Below are positions 35,952 to 45,255 of a stretch of 64,000 nucleotides of DNA, piece after piece; the stretch's first letter is position 1; every line of letters begins with the position of its first letter. Position numbers and translations under genes: made by a program. The notes beneath the pieces are model-generated. The model searched no databases. It was not told the origin of the DNA and saw nothing but the letters and a program-made list of their open reading frames with translations. Source of the stretch: Vermamoeba vermiformis (Eukaryota; Tubulinea; Echinamoebida); assembly GCA_045837725.1 (NCBI GenBank), contig JBEWZL010000309.1, positions 1 through 64,000 of the forward strand, read 5' to 3'.

Positions 35952-35987
35952 TATTAAAGTTTTTTTAATCTGTAAATCTTCGCCAAA

Positions 35988-36053
35988 ATTATAACCATAT
36001 TTGTAGACTAATAAATTAACGTTAATTTATTAGTCTACAAATATGGTTATAAT
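35988..36053. repeat. perfect 66-bp palindrome
   Basis: 33-bp arms, no spacer, centre AACGTT at 36018-36023. Lies in the divergent intergenic region. Confidence 0.96.
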
Positions 36054-36249
36054 CCTATATTACTAGTAAAAAAGAATCAGTCCCGATCAACTATGCGTTA
36101 ATGCATAGTGCTATAATCATTAACCCTTAGAGAAGAGCGTGCCTAGTGAGAAGATTCGTAATTCTTCCACCAGACTTTCGATTTTTACGCTTTCTTTCTA
36201 CATAAAATCTAGCGTTTATGCCTTACGGTTGCGGGAAGGTAGTGGAACA

Positions 36250-36299
36250 GGATTAAAACAAAGCAACGTGTTAGCTAACACGTTGCTTTGTTTTAATCC
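36250..36299. repeat. perfect 50-bp palindrome upstream of atp1
   Basis: 25-bp arms, no spacer, centre TAGCTA. Ends 50 bp before the atp1 start. Confidence 0.96.
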
Positions 36300-36349
36300 A
36301 TTTTTTCTAGATTTTATTTTATATAAAAAAGTTAACTTTTTATAAGATT

Positions 36350-37957
36350 ATGTTTAAAACTTTTCGAAACTTAACTGCTGCTGAACTAGAAGCTTTAACA
36401 AATTTACGTTCTACAGTGTTTTCAAAGGATACTCAAGTTGATCGTAAATTTGACGAAAATGAGTCAGGTCGAGTTGTTACAGTAGGTGATGGTATAGCCA
36501 AAGTTTACGGACTAAAAAATGTTACTGCTTCAGAGATGCTAGAATTTGAATCAGGCGTTAGAGGTTTGGCATTAAATCTTGAATACGACAGTGTTCGAGC
36601 TATTTTACTAGGTGATGAGAGATTAGTAAAAGTTGGTGATAAAGTTTGACGAACAAAAAAAATCGTTAGTGTAAAAGTTGGTGATAAATTAGTAGGTCGA
36701 GTTCTGAATGCACTTATTGAGCCTGCGGACGAGAAAGGTGCTTTAGAGTTTGTTGATGAACGCTTAATTAATGTTGCGGCTCCAGACGTTATATCTCGTG
36801 AACGAGTAGCTCAGCCCCTTGAAACTGGTCTTAAAGTCGTCGATGCTTTAATACCAATAGGACGTGGTCAACGTGAGCTTATAATTGGTGATAGACAAAC
36901 TGGTAAAACCGCTATTGCTTTGGATGCTATAATTAATCAACAAGATGCTAGAGATCCTGTTATTTGTATATACGTTGCTATTGGTAAAAGAAACTCTGAA
37001 ATTCGACGTATTGAAAAAGTACTTGAAGCAAAGAATTGTATGAGTTATACTATCATTGTGAAAGCTACAGCCGGTGAGCCAGCTCCGCTTTTATATTTAG
37101 CCCCTTATTCTGGTACTACTGTAGGTGAGTATTTCAGAGATCGTGGTCAGCATTCTCTTATTATATATGACGATTTAAGCAAACATGCCGTCGCTTATCG
37201 ACAAATGTCTCTTCTTCTAAGAAGACCACCTGCACGAGAAGCCTACCCAGCCGATGTTTTCTACCTACACTCTAGACTTTTAGAAAGATCATCTAAATTG
37301 TCAAGTACTTTGGGGGGTGGTTCTTTGACATCGTTACCTATAATTGAAACAGTTCAGGGTGATATTTCAGCTTACATTCCAACTAACGTTATTTCTATTA
37401 CTGATGGACAAATATATTTGGAGCGCTCGCTCTTTAAGGAGGGTATTCGTCCAGCTGTTAGTCCTGGTCTTTCTGTTAGTCGAGTTGGTTCTGCTGCACA
37501 AAATAAAGTTATGAAGCGTGTTGCTGGTTCATTAAAACTTGAGCTTGCTCAATTTAGAGAAGTTGAGCAATTTGCTAGATTTGCTTCAGATATTGATGAA
37601 GCTACGAAAAGACAAATTTATAAAGGTACCATTTTAACTGAGCTTTTAACCCAACCAAAATATTCACCTATAACAGTAGACAAACAAGCAGTTTTACTAT
37701 TTGCCGGTTTGAACGGTTACCTTGATATCGTTGAGAAAAGTTTAGTAGGTCGTTATGAATCAGAGCTTTTATCGTGTCTTGAAAAATTGGCTTCTTTTTT
37801 CCCTTTTAGGAAAAATATCGAAGTTTCTCAAAATTTTGATGAAGCTCAAATAAGAACTTTATTGGAAGGTTTTAATGAACTTTTCACTAAATTTGTTCTA
37901 GTAGCTAAACAAACTACTTCGATTGCTGATTCCCTTAATTCTTCTAGGAAAAACTAA
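36350..37957 (+). CDS. atp1: ATP synthase F1 subunit alpha
   Basis: Non-catalytic nucleotide-binding subunit of F1, 535 residues, the first plus-strand gene. Walker A motif [11 protein letters not shown] near residue 181; other alpha signatures are [51 protein letters not shown] and [17 protein letters not shown]. One UGA-Trp occurs after GDKV (36647-36649). It starts just after the palindrome-rich intergenic region, so it is probably promoter-proximal. Confidence 0.97.
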
Positions 37958-37971
37958 AAGAATTAAGATTA

Positions 37972-38044
37972 GGGGGTGTAGTCTAACTGGTTAGAATTTT
38001 GGTCTCCAAATCCAACGATGTGGGTTCAAGTCCCGCCGCCCTCG
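37972..38044 (+). tRNA. trnW(cca): tRNA-Trp(CCA)
   Basis: Acceptor GGGGGTG/CGCCCTC, anticodon loop CTCCAAA (CCA), T-arm GTGGG-TTCAAGT-CCCGC. CCA reads UGG only, although UGA-Trp codons are abundant in this genome. The 31:39 pair is U.U. Only Trp tRNA found. Confidence 0.9.
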
Positions 38045-38071
38045 TTTTTATTAATTTTTTATTAATTTTTT

Positions 38072-38521
38072 ATGCAATTCTTTATTCAAAACAAAACTGT
38101 TTTTAGAGAGCTCTTAACGGTTTTACCCGCCGGCGCGGCCACAACAGGCCCCCCCTTAGGACCGCTATTGGGTCAGTTTGGAGTTAATACTCCATCTTTT
38201 TGTAAGCAGTTTAATGACGCAACTTCAATTTTCTCTTCTTTAATAAAAAACAAACTAGTTTTACTATCTGTCAAAATATATATATATGACGATAAAACCT
38301 TAGCTTTTGAAATTCAAAAGCCACATACTTCGTTTTTAATAAAACAATTAAGGAAAAGGTTATCAGCGTCTGGATCTTCTTTTTATGTTCTTAGTTTACA
38401 CGATTTATTTAAAATTGTTTATTTTAAATTTGGTCCAATTAAAAATGATTTTTCGCTTTTTAGGTTTTCAAAAATTGTTTTGGGCACAGCATTATCTATG
38501 CAAACAATAGTAGTTAACTAG
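38072..38521 (+). CDS. rpl11: ribosomal protein L11
   Basis: Component of the GTPase-associated centre, 149 residues. The N-terminal domain has the family core AGAATTGPPLGPLLGQFGVN followed by FCKQFNDAT (family: a.P.PPvGPaLGq.GvNim.Fck.fN). The C-terminal part is more divergent. First gene of a bacterial-like rpl11-rpl10-rps12-rps7-tufA series. Confidence 0.93.
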   Translation: MQFFIQNKTVFRELLTVLPAGAATTGPPLGPLLGQFGVNTPSFCKQFNDATSIFSSLIKNKLVLLSVKIYIYDDKTLAFEIQKPHTSFLIKQLRKRLSASGSSFYVLSLHDLFKIVYFKFGPIKNDFSLFRFSKIVLGTALSMQTIVVN

Positions 38522-38524
38522 ATT

Positions 38525-39073
38525 ATGAAATTAAACTTAAATAAAAGTTTCTTAGCCCCTCAAGCTGACGAGTTATCGTCAATACAACTAAAATTTTTAT
38601 TAATAAACTCGCCGTTTACCGTTATAATAAACAATTATAAATCTAATTTTTCTACTTTAAATTCTGTAAGATCTTTAGTTTTGTTACATAACGGGTTTTC
38701 ATATCATCCTAATAAAAATGTAAAAATTCGAGCATTTAAGGGATTCAATACGGTATTGTCTCCTGATCTGTTAAATGGTCTAGTAATTTTTGCTTTTTTT
38801 GCTCAGTATAAGGATTTAACACATTTTTTAAAAGCTATCGATTCTAAATTTGATTTAACTACTGTAAGTTATTTTTCACTTTTGGTAGACGGGCATGTGG
38901 TCGGAAAGGGTGTATTAAATGACTCATTTAATAATGATAAAATGTTTTTACCAATTAATACTTTATACTCTAGTTGCAATAAAACTATTATTAATAGTAC
39001 GTTTGGGGTTTTCAACCATTCATTAAATAAAATTTATTTTATAATAGATGCCTACACTAAATCAATTAATTAA
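38525..39073 (+). CDS. rpl10: ribosomal protein L10 (divergent)
   Basis: 182 residues directly after rpl11, as in bacterial rplKAJL and jakobid mtDNA order. The layout fits L10: FTVIINNYKSNFSTLNSVR (family: vv.dy.glt...l..LR), VKIRAFKG (vkNtL...A), NGLVIFAFFAQY (GP.a.af) and LLVDGHVVGKGVLND (gg.veGkvl). Identity is low, so this rests on motif order and synteny. L10 anchors the L7/L12 stalk. Overlaps the rps12 start by 26 nt. Confidence 0.65.
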   Translation: MKLNLNKSFLAPQADELSSIQLKFLLINSPFTVIINNYKSNFSTLNSVRSLVLLHNGFSYHPNKNVKIRAFKGFNTVLSPDLLNGLVIFAFFAQYKDLTHFLKAIDSKFDLTTVSYFSLLVDGHVVGKGVLNDSFNNDKMFLPINTLYSSCNKTIINSTFGVFNHSLNKIYFIIDAYTKSIN

Positions 39074-39428
39074 AGGGCTTCGTGTCTCTAAACGGAGATG
39101 ATGCAAGACCCCCGCCTTCGAGGGTGCGCCGCAACGAAGAGGGGTGTGCTATAAGATTGCTATTGTAACGCCTCGTAAACCTAATTCTGCTCGTCGAAAG
39201 ATAGCTAAGGTTCGTTTGTCTGCTAATAAACGAAGAGTTTTTGCTAATATACCTGGTCAAGGCCATAATCTGCAAGAGTATTCAGTAGTAATGGTTGAAG
39301 GTCATGGACCAAAAGATTTACCGGGTGTAAATTATGCTTTAATTAGAGGTTTATTGGATTTCGTTGGTAAAGAAAGTTTTGAGCGCAGGAAACGAAGATC
39401 GAAATTTGGTGTGAAAAAGAAAGTATAA
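39048..39428 (+). CDS. rps12: ribosomal protein S12
   Basis: Decoding-centre protein, 126 residues. Starts [12 protein letters not shown] within the end of rpl10. UGA-Trp at codon 18 precedes [16 protein letters not shown]. Core motifs: [18 protein letters not shown] and [19 protein letters not shown], with the conserved loop lysine and proline around KPNS. Downstream rps7 and tufA give the classical str operon order. Confidence 0.96.
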
Positions 39429-39439
39429 TTGCTTTAAAT

Positions 39440-39886
39440 ATGAAAGTTTCTAAATATTTCGATAAAAACTATAGATCCATAATAGCTAGCGCTTTTGTTC
39501 GTAAGGGTTTAAAGGCTAAATCTATTAAATCTTATAATGATTTACTATTGTCGTTAAAAAATTATGGTATAAAAGACCCCGAACATTTTTTAAAAGTCCG
39601 CTTACTAGAATTACAGCCTATAGTAAACTTGCGAAGTGTTAAATTAGGTGGTATAAAATATAAAATTCCATATTTAATAAAAGAGTCTAATCAATTGACT
39701 TTTGCGTCAATTTGATTAACACGTATTAAAAGTTTAAAAAAAACTAGTCGGTCCAGCTTAGTAAAAGCTATAACTGATAATATTTATCAGCTTAGAGACA
39801 AAAAAGGTGCTGCTTACTTGAGGCAACAAGAGTGATATTCAACTGCCTCTCGTAACAGACCTTATCTAAAATATTTGAGAGATTAA
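39440..39886 (+). CDS. rps7: ribosomal protein S7
   Basis: Primary 16S-binding protein of the 30S head, 148 residues. Contains the S7 core: LLELQPIVNLRSVKLGGIKY (family: N..P.vEv..rRvGG..Y.iP), then IPYLI and a C-terminal helical part with two UGA-Trp codons (before LTRIK and YSTASRN). str operon position between rps12 and tufA. Confidence 0.92.
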
Positions 39887-39906
39887 TTTAATAAAAATTG
39901 TAAAAT

Positions 39907-41109
39907 ATGTCTAAAGTTCGTCAAAAAGAAAAATTTGTAAGAGTAAAACCCCACTGCAACATAGGTACTATAGGGCATGTTGACCATGGTAAAACTACTT
40001 TAACCGCCGCTATTACTAAAATCTTAGCTAAAAATATAAAAGGAAATAAATTTATGGATTATAGTGATATTGATCGTCATAAAGAAGAACGCGAACGGGG
40101 AATAACTATAGTTGCTACACACGTTGAATATGAAACTGATAAGCGACACTATTCACATATTGATTGTCCTGGCCACCAACATTACATAAAAAACATGATT
40201 ACAGGAGCTACTCAAATGGAAGGAGCTATTTTAGTTGTATCTGTAACTGATGGTCCTCAAGTACAAACTAGAGAACACGTCATTCTAGCAAAAGAAATTG
40301 GTATTCCTGCCATGGTTGTTTTTGTTAATAAGATGGATGCTTTAAAGGATAAAGATATGGTTGAATTGGTGGAGTTGGAAACCCGTGAGCTTCTTAGTAC
40401 TTACTCGTATCCTTATGATTTGCCTATAATTTTTGGGGCTGCTCGCGTGGCTCTGGAAGAAGACTCTCCTAGCGAATATGGTACTGAATCAATTTTAAAA
40501 CTGATGTCAACTGTAGACTCTTATATACCGCAACCGGAACGACCTATCAATGACCCGTTTTTAATGCCCATTGAAGACGTTTTTTCTATAACTGGTCGGG
40601 GTACTGTCGTAACTGGTAAGGTTGAAAGAGGTACTATTAAGGTTGGAGAGGAAGTAGAGTTGGTTGGACCAACAGTTCTGAAAAGTACTTGTACGGGATT
40701 AGAAATGTACCATAAATATCTAGATTTAGCTCAGGCTGGCGAGAATGTCGGGGCTTTGATTCGAGGTGTATCTTCTGATGCCGTTAAGCGCGGTTTTGTT
40801 CTTGCCAAACCAGGCTCATTAATCCCAGTTACAAATTTTGAAGCAAAAGCTTATATTTTAACTAAAAAAGAAGGAGGCCGCAGCAAACCGTTTATTTCTA
40901 ATTATAAGCCTCAATTTTTTTTTCGAACAGCCAATGTTACAGGAGCTGTAAAACTTTCAGAGGATAAATCTATTGTAATGCCGGGTGATACAGTAAATTT
41001 TAAGGTAGAACTTATTGAAAAGGCCCCAATCTCAGAGGGTTTAAGGTTTACTCTTAGAGAAGGTAGTTTAACTATTGGCGCGGGTGTTATAACCAAAATA
41101 CTGGGTTAA
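39907..41109 (+). CDS. tufA: translation elongation factor Tu
   Basis: GTPase that delivers aminoacyl-tRNA to the ribosome; 400 residues, complete, three domains. G1 GHVDHGKT, switch [10 protein letters not shown]3 DCPGH, G4 NKMD and G5-like GAARVAL are present. Domain 2 has [18 protein letters not shown], and domain 3 has TGAVKL and MPGD. The usual ADY after DCPGH is QHY here. It lacks an obvious targeting peptide and sits in the str cluster, so it is a retained bacterial gene. mtDNA-encoded tufA is rare (mainly jakobids). Confidence 0.97.
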   Translation: MSKVRQKEKFVRVKPHCNIGTIGHVDHGKTTLTAAITKILAKNIKGNKFMDYSDIDRHKEERERGITIVATHVEYETDKRHYSHIDCPGHQHYIKNMITGATQMEGAILVVSVTDGPQVQTREHVILAKEIGIPAMVVFVNKMDALKDKDMVELVELETRELLSTYSYPYDLPIIFGAARVALEEDSPSEYGTESILKLMSTVDSYIPQPERPINDPFLMPIEDVFSITGRGTVVTGKVERGTIKVGEEVELVGPTVLKSTCTGLEMYHKYLDLAQAGENVGALIRGVSSDAVKRGFVLAKPGSLIPVTNFEAKAYILTKKEGGRSKPFISNYKPQFFFRTANVTGAVKLSEDKSIVMPGDTVNFKVELIEKAPISEGLRFTLREGSLTIGAGVITKILG

Positions 41110-41110
41110 T

Positions 41111-41878
41111 ATGCTTTCTAATTTGTTAGCGATTGTTCAAAAAAAGCTTCGCAGTCGCTTGTATAATAAGGGTGGGCGAGGTCACTCCGGGAACATTACT
41201 GTTCGTCATAGGGGGGGTCTTCGCCACCGCAAGGTTTACCGCTATATAAATTTTATAGCGCCTTCGGATGTAGAAGGTGTGGTCTTGAAGATAATGCGTG
41301 ACCCGAATCGTACAGCTAATATCGCTCTTTTATACTATTTGTCGGGTTATTGCGGGTATATTATTGCTGCGGAAGGGTTGAGGGTAGGCTCTACTGTTTT
41401 TTCTGGATCATTCCCTCCTAAATTAGAGGACGCCTTCGCGGTTGGTTCAGTTTTACCCCTAAAGCTCTTACCGATTGGTTTTGTGGTTCATAACGTGGAA
41501 ATAGCCCCTGGACAAGGTGCAAAAATTTGTAGGGCTGCCGGTTCATCTGCTGTTGTGTTAAAAAAACTTGAGGGTAAAGTTCTATTAAAGTTACGATCAG
41601 GGTGAAATATGTGGTTAAATGAAAATTGTTTAGTTTCGCTTGGGGTGGTTTCAAACTCTGCTCACATTGATCGAATTATTCCTAAAGCGGGCCTAGTTCG
41701 TCATATGGGTTTTAGGCCGACAGTGCGGGGAATTGCTAAAAATCCTGTTGATCACCCGCACGGAGGTAGGTCAAATAAGGGTCAACACCCGACTACTCCG
41801 TGGGGTCGTCTTACTAAAGGGAAACCAACCGTATCGACTAAAAGACGCTTAAGTAAAGTAATATATCGTTTTAAATAA
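41111..41878 (+). CDS. rpl2: ribosomal protein L2
   Basis: Peptidyl-transferase-associated protein, 255 residues across one UGA-Trp (41603-41605). N-terminal domain: GGRGHSGNITVRHRGGLRHR. C-terminal domain: AIVLKK-like VVLKKLEGKV, then the catalytic-histidine region RGIAKNPVDHPHGGRSNKG. Begins one nt after tufA. Shorter at the N-terminus than bacterial L2, as is common for mtDNA forms. Confidence 0.95.
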
Positions 41879-41879
41879 T

Positions 41880-42161
41880 ATGAATCGCGCTTCTTGAAAA
41901 TTACCTTACGTTAATCATTCTTTTTTCAGGTTTTTCAAAAAGCCTTCGGACAAGCCCCTTAATACTTGGTCTCGTAATTCAATGTTTTTATACCCACATC
42001 TTAGTAAAACCTTTAAAATTTATAACGGTCGAAAATTTGTCTCCGTTCAGGTTAAAAAAGCCCTTTTGGGTTATTATTCAGGTGAGTTCTGTATGTCTAA
42101 GTTTTTAGGTCGTAAAATTCATCTTAGGAAAAAGAAAAAGAAAGCAAACTTAAAAAAATAA
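41880..42161 (+). CDS. rps19: ribosomal protein S19
   Basis: 93 residues. MNRAS-UGA(Trp)-KLPYVNHSFF matches RS.wKGPFvd..l, followed by KPLNTWSRNSMFLYPHLSKT and YNGRKFVSVQV (family: tWSR.S.I.P..vG.t..vhNGk..vpv) and GEF. S10-operon position between rpl2 and rps3. Too short for simple ORF lists because of the early UGA codon. Confidence 0.92.
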
Positions 42162-42162
42162 T

Positions 42163-43203
42163 ATGGGCCATTTAGTAAATCCAGTAGGTGTTCGTTTAAA
42201 TTATTCATTAACTTGATCTGACTCTTGAAATGCAACAAATAGAGTTCATTATTTTAATTATTATGCTAATTCTATTCTGGTAAAAACATATTTAAGTTAT
42301 TTTTTTTCTAGAGAATACATTGAGAATTATGGTATCTTTTTTAGTCATTTTTCGATCTTTTGAAATTCTAATAATTTTTTTGTAGAGGTGAGTTTATATG
42401 ATGGCCGGGTTGAGGATTGAATTGAAACCTGTGTTAACTTGTTTTCCCAAGATTTAAAACGAGTTATCTCTTATAGTTTAAAATCCTTTAAGTTAAACAC
42501 AAAAAATGTAGAGTTTACTAGGTCGATTGATTATAATTTTTTTCGTTTTATTGTTTCTCTTCTTTTGAAATTAATGTTCAAATTTGATGATGAAGCATTA
42601 AAAAAAATGTACTTTAATGTTGATTCTAATAATAGAAAATCAAATTTACTTTTTAGTCTTATAAATTTTTTAGTATTTCGTAGCCGAAAAGAAGATTTAA
42701 TTATTCGTAAGTCTAGTGGTACGCTAAAATTTTTTTTACGCCTTTTTTGTTTAATGTTTTATCAGACCCCTCTTTATACTCATTTGATAAACGATTTAAA
42801 AAATAATTTATTTTCTATGTTGGGCACTCGACCGACGTTGTTAATTTATGGTTGTGAGAATAAGAATGTAACTTCGGCTTTTATCTCTAGATTTTTAGCT
42901 AGAAAATTAGCTCAAAAGTATAAATGAGCTGAATTAATGTCTTCTTTGAGAAAAGAATTAAACTATATGACCGATACGGAAAAATTCTTATACGGTTATA
43001 AGATCCAGTTCCACGGTAGATTCACGCGTCGTTCAAGGTCGGAGGCTGTTACAACAGGTTACGGTCGCGTGTCCACAAGTACTATTAGCGCAATGATTGA
43101 TTACGCTACTTCTAGCCTTACATTAAGGAATGGTGCAGGTTCTGTAAAAGTCTGACTTTATCGTGCCCCAAGATTTAAAACATTTTCTTATAAAATTATA
43201 TAG
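42163..43203 (+). CDS. rps3: ribosomal protein S3
   Basis: 346 residues, several UGA-Trp codons. N-terminus GHLVNPVGVRLNYSLTW (family: GqKvnPigfRlg....w.S.W). The C-terminal S3 domain is clear: YKIQFHGRFTRRSRSEAVTT and GAGSVKVWLYRAP. The middle is an A+T-rich expanded region, common in mtDNA-encoded S3. It lies between rps19 and rpl16. Confidence 0.92.
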
Positions 43204-43204
43204 T

Positions 43205-43621
43205 ATGAAAACAAATCCTCAAAACTTAAAGTTTAAAAAGTACCATAAACCTTCAATTGATTTAAATAAAAATAACGTTAATTTTAAATTGAGGTTTGGA
43301 TCACTAGGTTTACAAACTACCTCTAACGGTCCTCTTACATTTGCCCAAATAGAGGCAGGAAGAAAGTCGCTTCGAAGAGTTTTGAAAAAGACAGGGTCAC
43401 TTTGAGTAAGGGTCTTCCCATATAGCCCTATAACTAAAAAACCTTTATCTGTTAGAATGGGTAAAGGAAAAGGACCCGTTAATTCTTGAATTTGTGTTAC
43501 TAAGTCTGGTCAAATAGTTTATGAATTAAAAAATATATCTTTTAGTTTAGCGAGACACGCTATCCGTTCCGCTGTCAAAAAATTACCAATTAAAGGTTCC
43601 ATAGTCAAACAAGTATTTTAG
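43205..43621 (+). CDS. rpl16: ribosomal protein L16
   Basis: 138 residues starting MKTNPQNLKFKKYHKP. Signatures: GSLGLQTTSNGPLTFAQIEA, RKSLRRVLKKTGSL-UGA(Trp)-VRVFP, TKKPLSVRMGKGKGPVNSW and a C-terminal LARHAIRSAVKKLPI. Binds the A-site/central protuberance region of 23S rRNA. Starts 1 nt after rps3. Confidence 0.96.
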
Positions 43622-43622
43622 T

Positions 43623-43991
43623 ATGTTGCAACATGAATCGAGGGTAACAGTAGCTGATAACTCTGGTGCTAAAAGGGTTATGGTAATTCAAAAATTAGGT
43701 GGTTCAAATCGTGGTTTGGTGTGCCAGGGTCAGATTGCTGTCGTTGTTGTGAAAGACAGTGATCTGAGTCGAAAAAAAACTTATAAGTCGACTATACACA
43801 GAGCCTTGGTTTTAAGATCTCGAATTTCTATAGCCCGTACTAGTACTTTTAGAATCCGTTTTGATGAAACGGCAGTTATTATTGTTAATAAAAAAAATTT
43901 ACCTTTAGGTAGTAGGATTAGGGGTCCCGTTTTGCAAGAATTGTGCGAAAAGTTTCCGTTTATTGGGACATTATCTCAAGTAATTATCTAG
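43623..43991 (+). CDS. rpl14: ribosomal protein L14
   Basis: 122 residues, full family length. MLQHESRVTVADNSGAKRVM and the following GGSNR, GQIAVVVVKD, RSRISIARTSTFRIRFDETA and the closing SRIRGPVLQELCEKFPFIGT are standard L14. No internal UGA. Begins 1 nt after rpl16. Confidence 0.97.
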   Translation: MLQHESRVTVADNSGAKRVMVIQKLGGSNRGLVCQGQIAVVVVKDSDLSRKKTYKSTIHRALVLRSRISIARTSTFRIRFDETAVIIVNKKNLPLGSRIRGPVLQELCEKFPFIGTLSQVII

Positions 43992-43998
43992 TAATTTT

Positions 43999-44562
43999 AT
44001 GAATTCTTTTTACAATAAAAATATTTATTCGAATTTAGTTCAGCAAAAATTTTCTATACCAGCAAATTTAATTTCTACAAAAATTTTTGTAGAAATTAAA
44101 TTTGCTGGTATAGAAAATTTAGAGGATGAGTCAATTTTGAAATCTTTTTATTTCTTTTTACTTATATTTAATTTGTTACCAGCTTTTAAAAATTTTCGTT
44201 CTCGGTACCATTTAGGTAAAACTTTTTATCAATTTGAAATATTTCTGAATTTTAATATTTCTTATTTTGATTTATTTTTAAATAATTTTTTGCCTGCTCA
44301 GTTGAGCGAACCGCACAAAATTAATTTTAATTCAAGTATACTCTATAATAATTTTTCTTTAAATATGAATGATTTAAAAAGTTTTTATTTAGTTGAATCA
44401 AATCCTCATTTTTTTAAATGAGAAAAAGACTTGTACATAAACTGTTTTACTTCTCGCAATAAAAAATTAAGTTCTTTAAAAATGTCAAACATAAATTTTT
44501 TCTCTCTTGAAAATTTTAAATCTAATAAGTTTTTTAATTTTTGAAATAGTTATGTGAGCTAA
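43999..44562 (+). CDS. rpl5: ribosomal protein L5 (divergent)
   Basis: 187 residues between rpl14 and rps14, the invariable place of rpl5. The N-terminus fits the family (LVQQKFSIPANLISTKIFVE, compare l.ekf.y.N.m.vPklekivin), and YHLGKTFYQFEIFLNF corresponds loosely to the later beta strands. Residues 17-41 are encoded by a perfect 74-bp palindrome. The 3' end overlaps rps14 by 11 nt. Assigned mainly on synteny. Confidence 0.7.
44047..44120. repeat. perfect 74-bp palindrome inside rpl5
   Basis: 37-bp arms, no spacer, centre AAAAATTTTT between 44083 and 44084. The reading frame is open through it. Confidence 0.97.
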
Positions 44563-44851
44563 GCAATTAAAAGATAGAAAAACTCGTTTTTATTATAATA
44601 AAAACGAGTTTAAGAATTTACCACTTTCTTTTTTATTGTCGAATCCTTCTTTGGATAGCGTTTATAGATTTGCTTTAAGTAAAAAATTCTCTTTGGCAAA
44701 GAAAAAAAATTTCAGGACTCAAATAAAAAATAGATGTGTCATTAGTCTTAGATCTCGTAGTACTCTAAGGAATTTCCGTTTGTCTAGGATTGTTTTTAGA
44801 TCGTTTGCTTCGAGCGGTCTTCTTTTAGGAATAAAAAAATCGTCTTGATAG
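44552..44851 (+). CDS. rps14: ribosomal protein S14
   Basis: 99 residues. M-UGA(Trp)-AKQLKDRKTR at the start, then NRCVISLRSRSTLRNFRLSR and IVFRSFASSGLLLGIKKSS followed by a terminal UGA-Trp and a UAG stop (family ends g..gi.kaSW). A 32-bp palindrome encodes the variable N-terminal residues 10-20. Start lies inside rpl5. Confidence 0.94.
44580..44611. repeat. perfect 32-bp palindrome in rps14
   Basis: 16-bp arms, no spacer, centre TTATAA. Falls in the non-conserved N-terminal part of the gene. Confidence 0.93.
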
Positions 44852-44852
44852 T

Positions 44853-45248
44853 ATGAAAATAAAATTAGCATATTTAATCTCAGCTATTAATAGCGGTATT
44901 TTGAATCGCTCTTTTTCGGTTGAAGTGCCTTACTCTTCTTTAAATTATGAAATTCTGAATTTATTTTTAAAACAAAATTTAATAAATGGTTTTTCATTTA
45001 GGAATAATAAATTTGAAGTTGTTTTGAGGTATTATCAAGGCAGGGGGGTCATAAAGAAATTAAATTTAATTTCGAAATTAAAAAGATATATTTATATGAA
45101 TAAATCAAAATTGCAAAATAAAACTAGGTCGGGTAATGTAAGTGGTTTTTATATTCTATCTACACCTAACGGGTTGGTGACACATTTTGAGTCTTTGAAT
45201 TTAGACGACAATTTAGGTGGTGAGGTGCTGTTAAAGGTAGTTTTATAA
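44853..45248 (+). CDS. rps8: ribosomal protein S8
   Basis: 131 residues. N-terminal LAYLISAINSGILNR (family: d.l..irNa......), RYYQGRGVIKKLNLISK and C-terminal SGFYILSTPNGLVTHFE...NLGGEVLLKV, the S8 signature (gi.ilsT.kGi.t...A.....GGe.L..v). spc-operon order. Confidence 0.92.
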   Translation: MKIKLAYLISAINSGILNRSFSVEVPYSSLNYEILNLFLKQNLINGFSFRNNKFEVVLRYYQGRGVIKKLNLISKLKRYIYMNKSKLQNKTRSGNVSGFYILSTPNGLVTHFESLNLDDNLGGEVLLKVVL

Positions 45249-45255
45249 AGATTTT

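Larger units (their letters stand above)
35952..36349. promoter_or_regulatory. divergent intergenic region (candidate control region)
   Basis: No ORF of substance. It contains two perfect palindromes, a small stem (ACTATGC-GTTAAT-GCATAGT, about 36090-36110), a GAAGA/TCTTC hairpin near 36150, and a long-range stem ATAAAATCTAG/CTAGATTTTAT enclosing the second palindrome. Genes leave this block in both directions (cob fragment and trnH left, atp1 right). A promoter or origin role is inferred from position; no consensus element is recognised. Confidence 0.5.

Noticed and set aside
36060-36130. 5S rRNA gene
   Set aside because: A CCCGATCAACT stretch only faintly recalls loop C; no helix I or IV partners could be found.
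36139-36345. 68-codon ORF upstream of atp1
   Set aside because: Half of it is the 50-bp palindrome, with no family match and no packing with neighbours.
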